Below, in pieces: positions 20,055 to 31,533 of a stretch of DNA of 64,000 nucleotides (positions are counted from its first letter, which is position 1; the number at the start of each line of letters is the position of its first letter). Under the pieces are notes generated by a model, which saw only the letters and a list, made by a program, of their open reading frames with translations, was not told the DNA's origin and did no database searches. The translations under genes and the position numbers were made by a program. The stretch covers positions 1 to 64,000 of the forward strand of contig JPHH03000028.1 in NCBI GenBank assembly GCA_000750105.3, read 5' to 3'. Source of the DNA: Tolypocladium sp. Sup5 PDA-1 (taxonomy: Eukaryota > Ascomycota > Sordariomycetes > Hypocreales > Ophiocordycipitaceae).

Positions 20055-20144
20055 GACGCATGTGGGATTCGAACACACGCCTCTTTCATCCTTGGTGCGG
20101 ATTTGATTTCGCCTGCCGAGAAGGTGCGGCCTCTGAGTTGCGTC
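20055..20144 (-). tRNA. tRNA-like sequence, possibly a degenerate tRNA
   Basis: The minus strand starts GACGCA and ends TGCGTC, a perfect 6-bp acceptor-type stem 90 nt apart. A T-arm-like stretch GTGTG-TTCGAAT-CCCAC precedes the 3' strand, with one mismatch, and contains a good B box. An A-box-like CTCAGAGG lies near the 5' end. However, no standard D-arm or 7-base anticodon loop can be folded confidently, so the amino-acid identity is not assigned. It may be a pseudogene or a tRNA with an unusual intron. Confidence 0.4.
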
Positions 20145-20311
20145 ACCGCGTGGCGCCCCGCACCCTTTCCGCATCCCACTCACATGACAAGCCAGGCCGG
20201 AAAGCCAACTTGGTTACAGCCTCACCTCGCCAATCCCAACACCCGATCCATCCTCCCCCCGACAACCTCGACCCAACCAACCCAACGCCCCCGCATCCGA
20301 ACGCAACAGCC

Positions 20312-21018
20312 ATGTCGAACCGCCAGCAAGCCCGCGACATGCAGGTCGAGTTCCAGGCGCGCTTCAACGCCAAGCAGGCGCGCCGCGAGGCGCAAAAGGC
20401 CGCCAAGCAGGACCCCATCCTCAAGAAGCAGATCCAGGACCTGCTCAAGAAGGGCGAGACGCAAAAGGCCTACCAAAAGGCCAAGATGCTGCTCTCCAAG
20501 CAGGCCCTCGCCCAGCAGATGGACCAGATGGCCGACATGGCCGAGCTCTCCGCCGCCCAGATCCAGGCCAACAACGCCATGAACCGCATGACGCACATGA
20601 TGGCCCAGTCGTCGCGCACCATGAACGTGGCGCAGAGGAATACGAATCCGGAAAAGGTGCCTACACTCCCCTTGTGCTCCCTATTCTACGCTCCGTCGAA
20701 GCGAGTGATGTATGGATGGCGACTGACCGACGCCTGCAGACCCTCGTCACCCTCGAGCAGTTCAAGTCGCAAAACGAAGAGTACGCCATGTCCAACGGCA
20801 TCTACCAGGACGCCATCACCCAGTCTACCTCGGTCCAGGTCGGCGAGGACGCCGTCCACGAGCTCCTCGGAAAGCTCGCCGACGACGCCGGCGTCGAGCT
20901 CAGCCAGGAGCTCAACAAGGCGACCCCCGCCGCCGCCGAGCCCCAGACCACCGCCAACGAGCCGACGGCCGAGGAGGAGGACAAGCTGCAGCAGCGGTTG
21001 CGCGCGCTGCGGGCGTAA
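20312..21018 (+). CDS. DID2: ESCRT-III-associated protein Did2/CHMP1
   Basis: Two exons, 20312-20656 and 20740-21018, with an 83-bp intron (GTGCCT...CTGCAG, branch-like CTGAC). The product has 207 residues. It is a mostly helical, highly charged Snf7-family protein: basic N-terminal helices (ARFNAKQARREAQKAAKQ), the LKKGETQKAYQKAKML helix, then an acidic C-terminal half. It ends in EEEDKLQQRLRALRA, a MIT-interacting motif (MIM1) that in this family recruits the AAA ATPase Vps4. Did2/Vps46 acts late in multivesicular body formation, in the cytosol and on endosomes. The CHMP1 assignment rests on the overall layout and the C-terminal motif. The start at 20312 gives the usual family length. Confidence 0.82.
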
Positions 21019-21383
21019 ATTGACGACGCTGATGATGATTATGGCAAGACGTTGATACGACGAGGGAGGGCGGGATGTTGGTATTTGGACATTGTTTGGC
21101 GTTTCGGGAGACATGGGTCTCTTTTGTGCTTGATCGGAGTATGTTGTATTCCTACTTCGTACACCTGATTAGAATGCGACTCTGCTTCGTTGCAACAACG
21201 AGATCGATGCATGGGCTGTTATTTACATATTTTGACTTTGTCATTCATTCATCGCCTATACGTGCAAGGTCACGCATCTCTACCATGACATGCCTCTACC
21301 ATGCTATGCCTCTACCCGCCAAGCAAACCCCCATGACATCCGTCCATCTCGTAGCTCATGCCATACCCCCAGTTAACTAGATT
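21019..21383. other. Convergent 3' region between Did2 and Ski2
   Basis: 365 bp between the two stop codons, the 3' untranslated regions of both genes. No gene seen. Confidence 0.5.
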
Positions 21384-24300
21384 CTACATGTACAGCGACG
21401 CAACCGCGGTAATGTCCCGCTTAATCATCTCCTGCGCCTGCTGCATCTTCTGGTACAGCTCCGGGTCGCCCACGATGCGCGCCGCGTTCTTGACCTCGCG
21501 ACACGTCTCGTCCAGCCGCGTAATCGTGCGCACAATCGTGCCCTCGAGCACGTCCGTCAGCGCCGTGATGTTCTTGAAGCTCATGCCGCGCGCCCACTCG
21601 TACACCACCTCCATGAGGCCGAAGCGTGGTTGCGAGGTGAAGTCGTTGCCGTCGTCCGACGATTGGATCACCTGCAGGCGCGTCTGCACGTCGTTGACCT
21701 TTTCCGAGATGGCGACGATGGTGTCGCGCCCGCGCGTCAGGTTGCCCGTGAGGGCGGGCTCCGTGAGCGTCTTCTCCTGGAAGACAAAGGAGGAGAGCAG
21801 AGCGGCAATCTCGGCGGGCTCGAACTCGGCGAGCACGTTGTCGAGGATCAGCTCCGTGAGGACGAGCTCGTCGCCCGAGTGCACTTCGCAAGCGACCTTG
21901 CCCTTGAGCTGGATTCGCGTCGCGTCGTCGATGAAGCCGAGCTCCTTGAGGACCTGCACCCGCTGCTCGTAGTCGGGGAGGAGCTGCAGGTTCTGGTCCG
22001 AGAGCGATTGCTTGAGTTGGGAGATGTGCTCCTTGATCAGCCACTCGTCGTGGCACATGGCAAACTGCTCACTCGTTAGCATACCGACTCGTTACGGTTC
22101 AGACTTGGGAGGTGACGGTGGAACTTACGTGCTTCAAGAACGTCGGGCACCGCGTCGCAGGCGAGCCGTGGATGTCCTTGACCAGCTGCACCCTCTTCTC
22201 CACAATCTCCTGCAGCGCCAGGCTCTTGATCTTGCCCATGTCTACCTCGTCCCACCGGTCGTCCCAAGCGGAACAGATCTCTTGAAGTCGTTCCAACGCT
22301 TGCTGGCCGACCTGGCCGCCCTTGTAGATTTCGGGAATCGTGCCCTTGAGCACCCATCTCGTCAGACACTCGACGTCGCTGAGAGGCACGTGCAGGTTCT
22401 TGGTCTGTATGCGTCGCTTGCTCTGGGGCAGCTTGTGCAGATACTTGCGGAAGCCGGGGACAAAGGGGAGCTGATCGGTAGCATCCCGACGTTCTCTGAG
22501 GGGCTTGATGGCGCAGATCTGGAGGATCGGCTCGTCCAAAGAGCCTCGGGGACTCGGCCCATCAGAAACGAGTATTCCGACCGTCCGAATGCCCTCCCAG
22601 CTGAAAACCACCAGCCGCTGCGACATAAACATCTTGCGCCCGATGGTGATCCTAAGCAGTCCCTTGTAGAGTTCCAGGGTGAGCTGCTTGTAGTCCTGCG
22701 CAGCCTGGTGGCACTCATCCATGGCGGTATCGCAGGTATTGCAAGTCTCTCGCTTGACCTTGGCCAAATCAGCCTGTGCCAGCTTGACGTCCTTTTCGTG
22801 CTCGGGCAGCAGCTGCTGCGTGGCGTGTTCTGAGAAGCTGCGCTTAATCATCTCCTCAATCTTCAACGCCTCGACTCGCAGGAGGTTGAGAATCATGTTG
22901 TACGTCAGGCGGAACTGCGACCTCAGTTTGGATGGCTCGCCGAGAATCATGTTGCGCAGCTCCGCGACGGGAGGAACGTCGTCTGAGCCACCTGGCGGAA
23001 CAATGATGACAGAGCCAACAGTGTCCAGACCACGACGGCCAGCTCGGCCGGCCATCTGAGTGTACTCGCCGGGTAGCAAGTTGCGGAACGAGTGTCCATC
23101 GTGCTTCCTGTATCCCGAGAACACCACCGTTCGAGTCGGCAAGTTGAGGCCCATGGCAAACGTCTCCGTGGCGAAGAGCACCTTGACCAGCGTTTGGGCA
23201 AACAGAATCTCCACCAACTCCTTGACAATGGGGAGCAGACCACCGTGATGGACGGCAATGCCTCGACCCAAGAGCTCCCTGAGTCTAATAATCTGGGGCA
23301 AAACTCGGTCCTCGGGCTTCAGCCGCGCAATGGACTTTTCGATGATCATGTGGATATGGCTCTTCTCGGTCGCCGTACAGAAATCCTGGTTGCTCAAGGC
23401 ATCCGCGTTCTCCTCGCACCGCTTCTTGGAGAAGACAAAGATGCATGCTGGGAGGAGAGTGTTCTTGCGGAGGAACTGGACCAGGTGAACCCAGAGGTTC
23501 TTGTCCTGAGCCGCGGATGTCATGCCTCCGGTGCGTCCGCCCCGGCCCATATGGCCCGGGTTATGGCTGGCCCGGGGAGGACCGCCGCGTCCTCTCTGCT
23601 GGGCTCCTCCGCGTTGCTGCTGTCCGCCACCTCCTCGACCGCCGCCGCGCTGTTGTTGTCCGCCTCTCTGAGCACCGCCGCGCTGGCCTCCACGAGGATT
23701 GCCACCCCGGGAAGAGAGTATCATCTCGGCCGGCCGCTGCTTGTCCTTGCCCTGTGCAGCACTATGCGCGTCCTTCCAGCCCTTCTCGAGAAACGTCTTC
23801 TCGGAGTCGACAATCTTGTGCATGTCCTTGCCAGCCCAGAGGTAGTGTTCCAGAGGGACGGGTCGCTTGGACGTCGAAATGACGTATATGTCCTTCTGCT
23901 TGGTCCTACCCACCCACGACGCAAACTCATGAGTATTGGGAACTGTCGCCGAGAGCAGGATGAGGGATATGTGCTGCGGCAGCATGATGATGACCTCTTC
24001 CCACACGACACCTCGTTCGTAGTCGTTGACGTAGTGCACCTCGTCGAAAATGACAAACTCGACGTCTCGTATCAGATCGGCTCCACGGTACAGCATGCTT
24101 CGCAGAATCTCCGTCGTCATGATGAGACAGCTGGCCTCGGGGTTGATCTGCACGTCACCCGTCAGGATGCCGACTTCGTCAAAGTCCTGCCTAAAGTCGC
24201 GGAACTTTTGGTTGCTGAGGGCCTTGATGGGGGACGTGTAGATGGCCTTTGTCATGTGCTTGGCTGCCAGGGCAATGGCGTATTCCGCCACGACAGTCTT

Positions 24301-25278
24301 GCCCGCCGAGGTGTGCGCGGCGACAAAGACAGAGTCGCCATTTTCGAGGTGGTACACGGCTTCCTTTTGGAAAGTGTCGAGCTCAAAGGGCCACTCCCTC
24401 ACCATGTCGGGCACCAGCTCTCTAAAGTTGGGCATGCCGTGCTTAATGTCGACCATGTGCGCCCATTCGCGGCCAGCTTTCCTAGCGCTGGACGCTGCAA
24501 GCACGCCGTGAGGCTCGAGGGAGGGAAACTCGACTGGCAGAATGTCGTCGATGTCGTCGCCGTCCTCGTCTCCGGCGGCAGCGTCTTCTGGCGTCTCGAT
24601 GGGGGAGACGTCGTCGTCCTGCTCCGTCTCACGAGCATCCTCAGGGTCCTCCTCCAGGACCTGCTTGACGGCGTGTGCATCCTCGTCATCGGCGGATGCC
24701 TTCTTGCTGAAGTCGATGCCACGTTCCAGGCCTGGGGCGATTTGCAACAGCCCCCCCTCCGCACCAAGCTGGATGACTCTCTCGAGTTTGTTTGCACGAG
24801 AGCCGTCCTCGCCCAGCACGCCAGAATGTACCTGATCCTCAAGGGCCGCCGTCGCCTCGATACCCTCGAGGCCGCCCGGTGCAAACGGGAAGAATCCGGC
24901 AGCACCCCTCACAAAATCCGCACGATTGGCCGGCTTCCGCAGCAGACTGGTCGAGTTCTTGGCCGTAGCGCTGTTCATGGGCACCGTCACGTTCTTGTAC
25001 CCCGTCACCCTGCCCTCGAGCCCATGGCGCAGGAACCGCGTGACCGTACGGGTCTGCGGCGGTGCAATCCTGAAGAGCGAGGAGTAGTCGGCCTCAAAGT
25101 CCCAGCGGTGTTGCAGGCGGTTGAGCCATTCCGTGGAGAAGTCGACCGATGTCGAGAGGAACAGGTTCTCGAGCTGAAGCGTCAGCGCCTCTACGTGATG
25201 GGGCTGGCGCCTGGCTGCTGGAGCGATCGTGGCCTCGTCTCCGTCCTGCGACTGCAGGAGGGCATCTATGCCACCCAT
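21384..25278 (-). CDS. SKI2: Superkiller RNA helicase Ski2
   Basis: Two exons, 25278-22129 and 22064-21384, with a 64-bp intron (GTAAGT...GAGCAG) joining at a codon boundary. The product has 1276 residues, the usual length. The N-terminal arm (LQHRWDFEADYSSLFRIAPP) matches Ski2 rather than Mtr4. Helicase motifs: Walker A AHTSAGKT near residue 320, DEVH (FDEVHYVND) near 410, SATVPN after it, and QMAGRAGRRG near 745. Between the two RecA lobes is an insertion rich in RGG and QQQ (about residues 526-583). The rRNA-processing-arch/KOW-like region and the C-terminal DSHCT domain follow, ending in exon 2. Ski2 is the 3'-5' RNA helicase of the cytoplasmic Ski complex that feeds mRNA to the exosome. 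An open frame continues upstream to 25692, but MGGIDALL at 25278 is the natural start. Confidence 0.93.
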
Positions 25279-25907
25279 GTCGACCAACTGCTGGCGTTGT
25301 CGCTGCTGTGTGGTGGTTTGTGAAGTTGAGATGAGGTGGAGTGTAAGAGTCTGCCCCACACGCTGGAGTGAAAGGAAGGTGGAAGTGGGTGGAGGCCTGC
25401 GCTGACAGTGACGCATCCATATACGACCAGGCGAAAAAAATGCCCCGTGAAAACAACAATACAGACAAAGGATAAGTGCAACGTTTATTGCAAGTACAGG
25501 AAAATTCACTAACCGGAGACAGCAGCAAGCGTCACACTGCCTCCCTGCCTTGTGTAAAGTTGGGGCGCGCACTTCATTTAATGCCTGTCTTGGTGGAGTG
25601 GCGCAAAACCTACGATCTCCAAGTCCCACAGCAAAGTCGTCTTGGGCACAAGTCATCATTAAAGACGGTACCAAGGAAGAGGGTGTATACATGACAACGC
25701 GAAATACAAGTACAAGACCCCTTTCCCTCCGTCCGTCTATAAAAGGTAAAAAAATGTGGTTGTGTGCCGCATTCCGCCCGCACGAATGCCGCCGTCATGC
25801 ATGCTTCGTTTGCTTCCTGGCTGAAGCTGCTGCTCCCTTGCGCCCCAAATGAGCGCCAGAAAACTCATCCACCACCCTAGATTTTGTCATCTCTGCTCCT
25901 CATGCTT
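25279..25907. other. Region between Ski2 start and PDH beta stop
   Basis: About 630 bp: the Ski2 promoter and the 3' untranslated region of the pyruvate dehydrogenase gene (both genes on the minus strand). A plus-strand CTATAAAAGG near 25738 looks like a TATA box, but no plus-strand gene follows. Confidence 0.5.
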
Positions 25908-27147
25908 TTACACGCGCAGCATCTTGGCGGCGTAGTCCTCAATGATCTTCTCCGTGGGGAAGCTCATCTCCTCGAGCTTTTGGGCGTAGGGGGTCGGGAC
26001 GTCGGCGCCAGTGACACGCTGGGCGGGGGTATCAAGGTAGTCAAACGCGTACTCCATCGTCAGTGCGAGGATCTCGGCGCCGACACCAAAGGCAGGGAAG
26101 CCGGACTCGACGGACAGGAGGCGGTGCGTCTTCTTGACGGACTTGACGATGGCCTCGATGTCGAGAGGCTTGATGGAACGTAGGTTGATGACCTCGGCCT
26201 CGATGCCGTAGTTCTTCTTGAGGTTCTCGGCAGCGACCAGGGCCTGGCCAACGCACCGGGACAGGGTCACAATGGTCAGGTCCTTGCCGGCGCGCTCAAC
26301 CTTGGCCTTGCCAAAAGGCAGGACGAAGTCGTCCTTCTGGGCGGCCTCGGACATGGGGAAGGACTGGCCGTACATGAGCTCGTTCTCGAGGACGACGACG
26401 GGGTTGGGGTCGCGGATGGCGGCCTTGAGCAGACCCTTGGCGTCTTCGGCGCTCCAGGGGGAGACGACCTTGAGGCCGGGGACGCTGCCGTACCAGGCGG
26501 AGTAGTCTTGCGAGTGCTGGGCACCGACACCCGAGGCGAAGCCGTTGGGGCCGCGGAAGGTGATGTTGCAGGGCTGGATGCCGCCGGACATGTAGAGGGT
26601 CTTGCCGGCCGAATTGACGATCTGGTCGATGGCCTGCATGGCGAAGTTGAAGGTCATGAACTCGCACTAGAGCGATGGCGCAGGTCAGCCAAAGCCCCAA
26701 TGAACGGACCACTGTCGGTCGAGAAGGGAGACGCAGGTATCCGGAAGAAGGAATACTCACCACAGGGTGCAAGCCGCTCAGGGCAGCGCCAATAGCCAGA
26801 CCACAGAAACCGCTCTCCGTGATGGGGGTGTCAATGACACGCTTGTCGCCGAACCGGTCCAGCAGGCCCTTGGTGACCTTGTAGGCGCCGTTGTACTGGG
26901 CAACCTCCTCGCCGAGGACGAAGACCTTGGGGTTGGACTCGAGCTCCTCGGCCAGGGCCTCGTTGAGCGCATCTCGGACCGTGTACTCCTTGACGCCGGC
27001 GCCCTCGGCGTACCTCCTGCTCTGCTGGGCACCGAAGAAGACGGGCGTCGCGATGGCGCGCGGGGCCTGGGCGAAGGACGGGGCGGCGGGAGCCTTGACG
27101 GCGGCGGCGCGCGTCAGGCGAGCTGCCGGTCGGAGGAGTCGGGACAT
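25908..27147 (-). CDS. PDB1: Pyruvate dehydrogenase E1 component, beta subunit, mitochondrial
   Basis: Two exons, 27147-26761 and 26666-25908, with a 94-bp intron (GTGAGT...CTCTAG) joining ...SGLHPV to CEFMTFNF. The product has 381 residues. The first ~50 residues are Arg/Ala-rich without acidic residues and end in QSRRYAEG, a typical mitochondrial presequence. The body is nearly canonical: YTVRDALNEALAEELE, LGEEVAQYNGAYKVTKGLLD, DTPITESGFCGLAIGAA, then MSGGIQPCNITFRGPNG, HSQDYSAWYGSVPGLKVVSP and, in the C-terminal transketolase domain, LLSVESGFPAFGVGAEI. With the alpha subunit it forms the thiamine-diphosphate E1 enzyme of the mitochondrial pyruvate dehydrogenase complex. Confidence 0.97.
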
Positions 27148-28583
27148 GGTGTCTGTGGTGGACTGGACGTGCCAATTGAAGCCGGTCTGGAGGAGCAACG
27201 GCGACGCAGGACAGCTACAGCTCTGGCCACCAGCTCTAGGCGTCGCGGGAGATGCGTTTGGAGGGGGAGGCGGGAGTGAGTTGGCTGGACGGGAGCAACG
27301 ACGACGACGACGGCGAAGATGGAGAGGGAATTTCCGGAGGACGGCGAAACCAGCTCCCTGGTGTGCGGTCTCGCAGCCTCCCAGCAGCTTTTTTTTCCAT
27401 TGGGGGGGCCTCTTCACTGGACGGAAGCACCAACCAACCAGCGAGCTCCCCTGGACGGGTCCCCACCAGCGCCTTTTTCGGCGCCCCGTTGAATTGCGGC
27501 GGCTTCCAGCACCGCTTCTGTTGGGGCAGCCTGCTGACTAAGATTTCCATCGAGCTCCCCAAGGGGGTCAACTCCTCCATCTCCCGACATGGGACTGGAC
27601 ATGGCCGAACCTCCCGTCACCAAACGACTGAAGCTGCACGAGCGCAATTGATGTGTATCCTGGGATACCGTCCTCCGACCGGATAGAGACCCGAGTTCCA
27701 GAGAGTCTGAGCTGGCCGCAACCTGCTTCTCGCTCCGCGTCACGGCCCTCCTTATCTGTGGTGGGCAACGCTAATCCTATCTCTATTACCTCCCTTGATG
27801 CCGATTCCCGCATCGTATTTGGTGGACATTACATTGCGACACGTACGGAGTATTCCATCACTCTTCCTGGATGGCTGGGGCAATGCCCGCCTGCCTCACC
27901 ACACATGGACAATGGAGTGCCGGGCCCGTGAAGCGATACCGGGAGCTTGTCCGTGGCATTAGCCAGCACTGAGCCCTGCTCAACATTCACACGTACGAGT
28001 ACCTGCACAGCTCCAGCTCGGTGGAGCAGTATGCGTACGCGACGGGAAAGTGATAGGCTTGATTCAGCTGCGTGGTGTATAGTAAGTGACCTTGCTGTCA
28101 ACTTCCAACTCGTCGACACTGTCTCGTTTGATGCGTTAAACCACCAACCGCGGGAGGGGCTCCTTGCCAACGTGGAAAAGCCTTATCCGCCGAATTTTGT
28201 TCCGTCGGTGACCGCCAAAGCCCCGTGAAAGCCTCTCAAGCGATGTCGTCGGCGCTTTTCGATGTTAGAAATTGTCCCCTCTCCAAGATGCAGGCTTACC
28301 CACCAGATGTTGCATGTCATGGCTTTTGTCACTGCCTCCGGTCAGCACCAACTCAGCTGCATTTCTTTCATGAGACAATCGAGGTATACTCTTAAATAGT
28401 AAGTAAGTGGCTGATGGGAACATTGCCAAGGTAGCTGCAACGTATGCCCTTCATCCCTCACCCGTCCACCGAGCCCCGTCCCCGTCCCCGTCCCCGACCC
28501 GCAACGCCGCCGTGCTTCAAACCAATGCTGCCTTTTGTGTACCCGATCCAACCCGATACATGTCCCGCTCCGAAGCCCCCATC
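27148..28583. other. Intergenic region upstream of PDH beta, no gene seen
   Basis: About 1.4 kb with promoter-like and 5' untranslated sequence near 27150-27600. Open frames on both strands lack recognisable content. A short tandem of CCCCGT units is at 28470-28500. Confidence 0.45.
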
Positions 28584-29033
28584 TCACCATCGCGGGCCCT
28601 GCAGTCGCAGCTGTTGCCGCGTCAGGGGCCGCTGCCGCCGGAGAGAGGGTAATAACGCGAGGCCCAGCTTGCCGTCATACTCCATGCGAACCTGGAGCCC
28701 GTAGAGCATGGTGTCTAGGAACTCTTGAATCTCATCGGCCACCTCGGGCCATTCCAACGCGTCAGACTCCCACATCATGGAGACGAAGACGATCTTCGGC
28801 CCGCCCGCGTGGACCCGGGAGTTGCCAAGCCCGATTAGGTGGATGGCCGAGTGCAGGCAGGTGTCGAAGTTCTTGTCCAGGATGGATTCGACGGTCCGCC
28901 GGATGAACGGCCACTCTTGCCTGAGGGTGCGAGAGCCGCGCCCGAGACCCAGGTGCTGGAACGAAAAGTGAGACGGCATGAGGTCGGCGACAATCTCGCT
29001 GACGAGGCTACGCGGGTGCGTCCAGGACGCCAT
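28584..29033 (-). CDS. Hypothetical protein, short
   Basis: A 149-residue open frame beginning MASWTHPRSLVSEIVADLMP. It has an amphipathic, soluble character with conserved-looking phrases (ILDKNFDTCLHSAIHLIGLG, KIVFVSMMWESDALEWPEVA, LDTMLYGLQVRMEYDGKL) that read like real coding sequence. The last ~20 residues after YDGKL are low-complexity Leu/Arg/Gln, so the true 3' end may be reached through an intron near 28650. I do not recognise a named family, no catalytic motif is evident, and no signal peptide or membrane helix is seen. Confidence 0.55.
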   Translation of the reverse strand: MASWTHPRSLVSEIVADLMPSHFSFQHLGLGRGSRTLRQEWPFIRRTVESILDKNFDTCLHSAIHLIGLGNSRVHAGGPKIVFVSMMWESDALEWPEVADEIQEFLDTMLYGLQVRMEYDGKLGLALLPSLRRQRPLTRQQLRLQGPRW

Positions 29034-29523
29034 GGCGAGGTTGCGTCCTGTGAAGGAGAATCCAGAGATTTAAGAGTGACTTTGTATTGTTCCTGTGGGA
29101 TCAAGAGATGTCGGGACGAAATTAACGATTATGGAAAGCCAGAACAGACGGCGGACGGAATGCTTCGTATACGAGTTGGGCTGCGTCGATGACACTCGCG
29201 CAGAAAGGTAAAAAGCGCGAATGTTTGACAACGGTATATGCTGCAAGCCACAAGGCATGAATTACGGCCAATATTAACTTGAATGGCTGTTCAAACATGG
29301 GCGTAGTTGCCTTCATGCGCTCCCGGCTTGGAAGGCGGGAGGCTTACAACTCCACAGCAAAGTTATATATGTCGTAATTTTCCAAGCAACAAAAAGCCTC
29401 CTCACATCTATCTAGCGCAAGCTGAATGTCTTACACATGGAGTTTATACGCAGTACATATAGATAGGCCAACTTGAACAGTAGTGTTAACACGTTCCCCT
29501 GCACATCACTACCACAACGTCCC
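29034..29523. other. Intergenic region, no gene seen
   Basis: About 490 bp between two minus-strand genes: the promoter of the short hypothetical gene and the 3' region of the macro-like gene. Confidence 0.5.
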
Positions 29524-30243
29524 TCACATAGTCCATGTGTCCACCAGCTCATTTGTATAGTCCAATATCTGTACAGGCTCCAGGGAACTCCATTGGGAAG
29601 GGTTCTTCTTTGCGTCGACGAAATGCTTCAAGGCCAGGAGGACCTGATGCGCCCACCTCTCGGCGCTGACCCCTCCGCACCCCGTCGCCATGGGTGTCAT
29701 GAGCAAGCTCCGGATCTCTACCTTTTCAGGGTCTTTGCTACCTCGAACCTCGACGTTGTGCTTGTCCACGGCGCAGAGGAGGCTCCAGACGGCCTCGTAG
29801 ACGACCTCCCGGTCCCACGTCACGTCCTGCGGCGTGCGCATCGTCGGGCACAGCGCCAGGAACTTGGTGCCCCATACGTTCTTGGAGCGCCCCTCGAACG
29901 CCTCCGGGATGCGGACGAGCGTGCACGTCCCCGGCGGCGCGAAGCCGCGCCACTCGTCGTAGAGCCTTGCCTGGGCGACGTGCGTAAGCGCGAGGTAGTC
30001 GGTCGTGGGGGAGAAGGCCCGCGAGATGGCGTCGTCGAAGCCGCCGTCCAGCCGGCCGTACGAGTTGGCGGGCGAGACGACGAGGTCAAACTGCACGGAT
30101 GGGGGCATGAACTGCAGCGCGGCGTGGTGGGAGTCGAAGGACACGGATGCTGGGAGGTGGTGTTGCGCGAGGGCTGCGTCGAAGGCGTCGCTGAAGCGCC
30201 TCTCCATGAAGAGGAGGTGGATGTGGGGGATGACTGGCGCCAT
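29524..30243 (-). CDS. Macro-domain-like protein
   Basis: Intronless, 239 residues from the ATG at 30241-30243 (MAPVIPHIHLLFMERRF). The central segment FDLVVSPANSYGRLDGGFDD is the ADP-ribose-binding loop region of the macro fold (compare the V-N-A-AN...GGG pattern), followed by helix and strand elements (ISRAFSPTTDYLALTHVAQA, WRGFAPPGTCTLVRIPEAF, LALCPTMRTPQDV) and a C-terminal SLLMTPMATGCGGVSAERWA. This is a fungal-type macro-like family, and binding or hydrolysis of ADP-ribose derivatives is inferred from the fold only. Upstream in-frame ATGs, up to 30402, exist, but the conserved part starts at 30243. The frame is intact. Confidence 0.82.
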   Translation of the reverse strand: MAPVIPHIHLLFMERRFSDAFDAALAQHHLPASVSFDSHHAALQFMPPSVQFDLVVSPANSYGRLDGGFDDAISRAFSPTTDYLALTHVAQARLYDEWRGFAPPGTCTLVRIPEAFEGRSKNVWGTKFLALCPTMRTPQDVTWDREVVYEAVWSLLCAVDKHNVEVRGSKDPEKVEIRSLLMTPMATGCGGVSAERWAHQVLLALKHFVDAKKNPSQWSSLEPVQILDYTNELVDTWTM

Positions 30244-31533
30244 GGCGTCGGGGGAAATGGAGATGGATGGCTGATTCAATGTCGAGGAGTATTGAAGTGA
30301 ATCATAGATAAAGTGAGGGTTTGCTACAGTGGCGATCCTGGATATTAGGTGGTTGAGTACGGCGAGGTTCGCATCTGCGGGGAACGCGACAGCCAATGTC
30401 ACAAGCTCATGCGCTGGTGTCAGTCAGGACTGGTACGCGAACCTCGACACTCTGCAGCCATTCACATTTTTAACTCTAAGAAGAAGACGCGTGTCCATTA
30501 TCAAGCTGAATTTGTTGAATATGATTGTGTCCGCCGCGCAGCGCAGAGCTCGTGGCTGATATCAAGTCATTGCTGCCTTGAAGCGCCGAAGCCACTTTCA
30601 TCAGGCACCAGAAAATAGTCAAAACGTGTCATCCGGCATTATTGAGTTAAACTGTAAGCCCATTCACAAATTATTAACTGTAATTGTTAGCAGGCACCGC
30701 CTAGCATTCGCTTGTCCAAAGCATGGTCTGTGGACTCGAGATCCTGGCTCTGAACACCCACACGCCCTCATTCTGGAGGGCTCTACGTATCAATCGCGGG
30801 CTACGATAAAACATCAATGACACAGTAGCTAAGGGAGGTAGAAATAATAAGAGTCGCAGTCTCTGAAGCGCTCTGCCCCGGATAGAAGTGAGGGAGACAT
30901 GGTGCGACTTGGCTATAGGGTAGGTGAGTATCATTCCGCTGCCAGCGGTAGCCGTTCTCGTCGCAGATGAGGTTGCTCGTATAAAGGCCTTCAGGATTGA
31001 TGATTATTTGTTTCACCTAGTTCTGGATGTGTAATGCGTAGTATGTTGCGAGAATAGGTATGTGAAATTGAGCAAGTTGCCGTCAAGTTGCCGTCTGGTC
31101 AGAGCCGCCAGGAGAACACCGGACGGGTCTGGTGAAGCCTGAGATCGTTTCTTGGGCGACAACCATTTCCGTTGTCAAGATAATAAATACCACCGGACTT
31201 GTTCTTTGTAATTTCTCCTCCCTCAACCTCAGCATCTTTCAGGCGTGCGCTGGGACATTCGTTGCAAGTTTTGCCAACGACACCACCGCTCACCACTCAA
31301 CACTCAAGTGCAACGTGAGGAGAGCAGTCCTGTCAAAGAAGACTTTGACGGACCCAAGAACCCTTGCGGTTTCTTGAAAGTTCGTTTCGAGTGCCTGCAG
31401 CGAATCTCCTGTCTTCTGCCACCCTCTCTCGAGCCTGTTTTGCGACCAACCAGCAAAGGTGCTGCCCACCACAACGCGCAAACAGTGGTCAATAACCTGC
31501 GCATTTTGTACAGACAAGCAAACATCGCCTACA
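30244..31533. other. Intergenic region, no gene seen
   Basis: About 1.3 kb between the diverging macro-like gene and MYND relic. Small open frames on both strands are not supported as genes. Confidence 0.45.

Larger units (their letters stand above)
19683..20311. other. Divergent intergenic region between DUF427 and Did2 genes
   Basis: About 630 bp carrying both promoters and a tRNA-like sequence on the minus strand (20055-20144). Open frames here on the plus strand read GIRTHASF and DSNTRLF, the classic false translations of a T-arm, so they are not taken as coding. Confidence 0.5.

Noticed and set aside
23092..25323. 743-codon open frame on the plus strand inside the Ski2 gene
   Set aside because: It is the exact antisense of a well-conserved helicase; GC-rich third positions leave the complementary frame open. 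It has no recognisable domain.
25738..25747. TATA box CTATAAAAGG for a plus-strand gene
   Set aside because: Downstream sequence is the 3' region and antisense of the pyruvate dehydrogenase gene; no plus-strand coding sequence follows.
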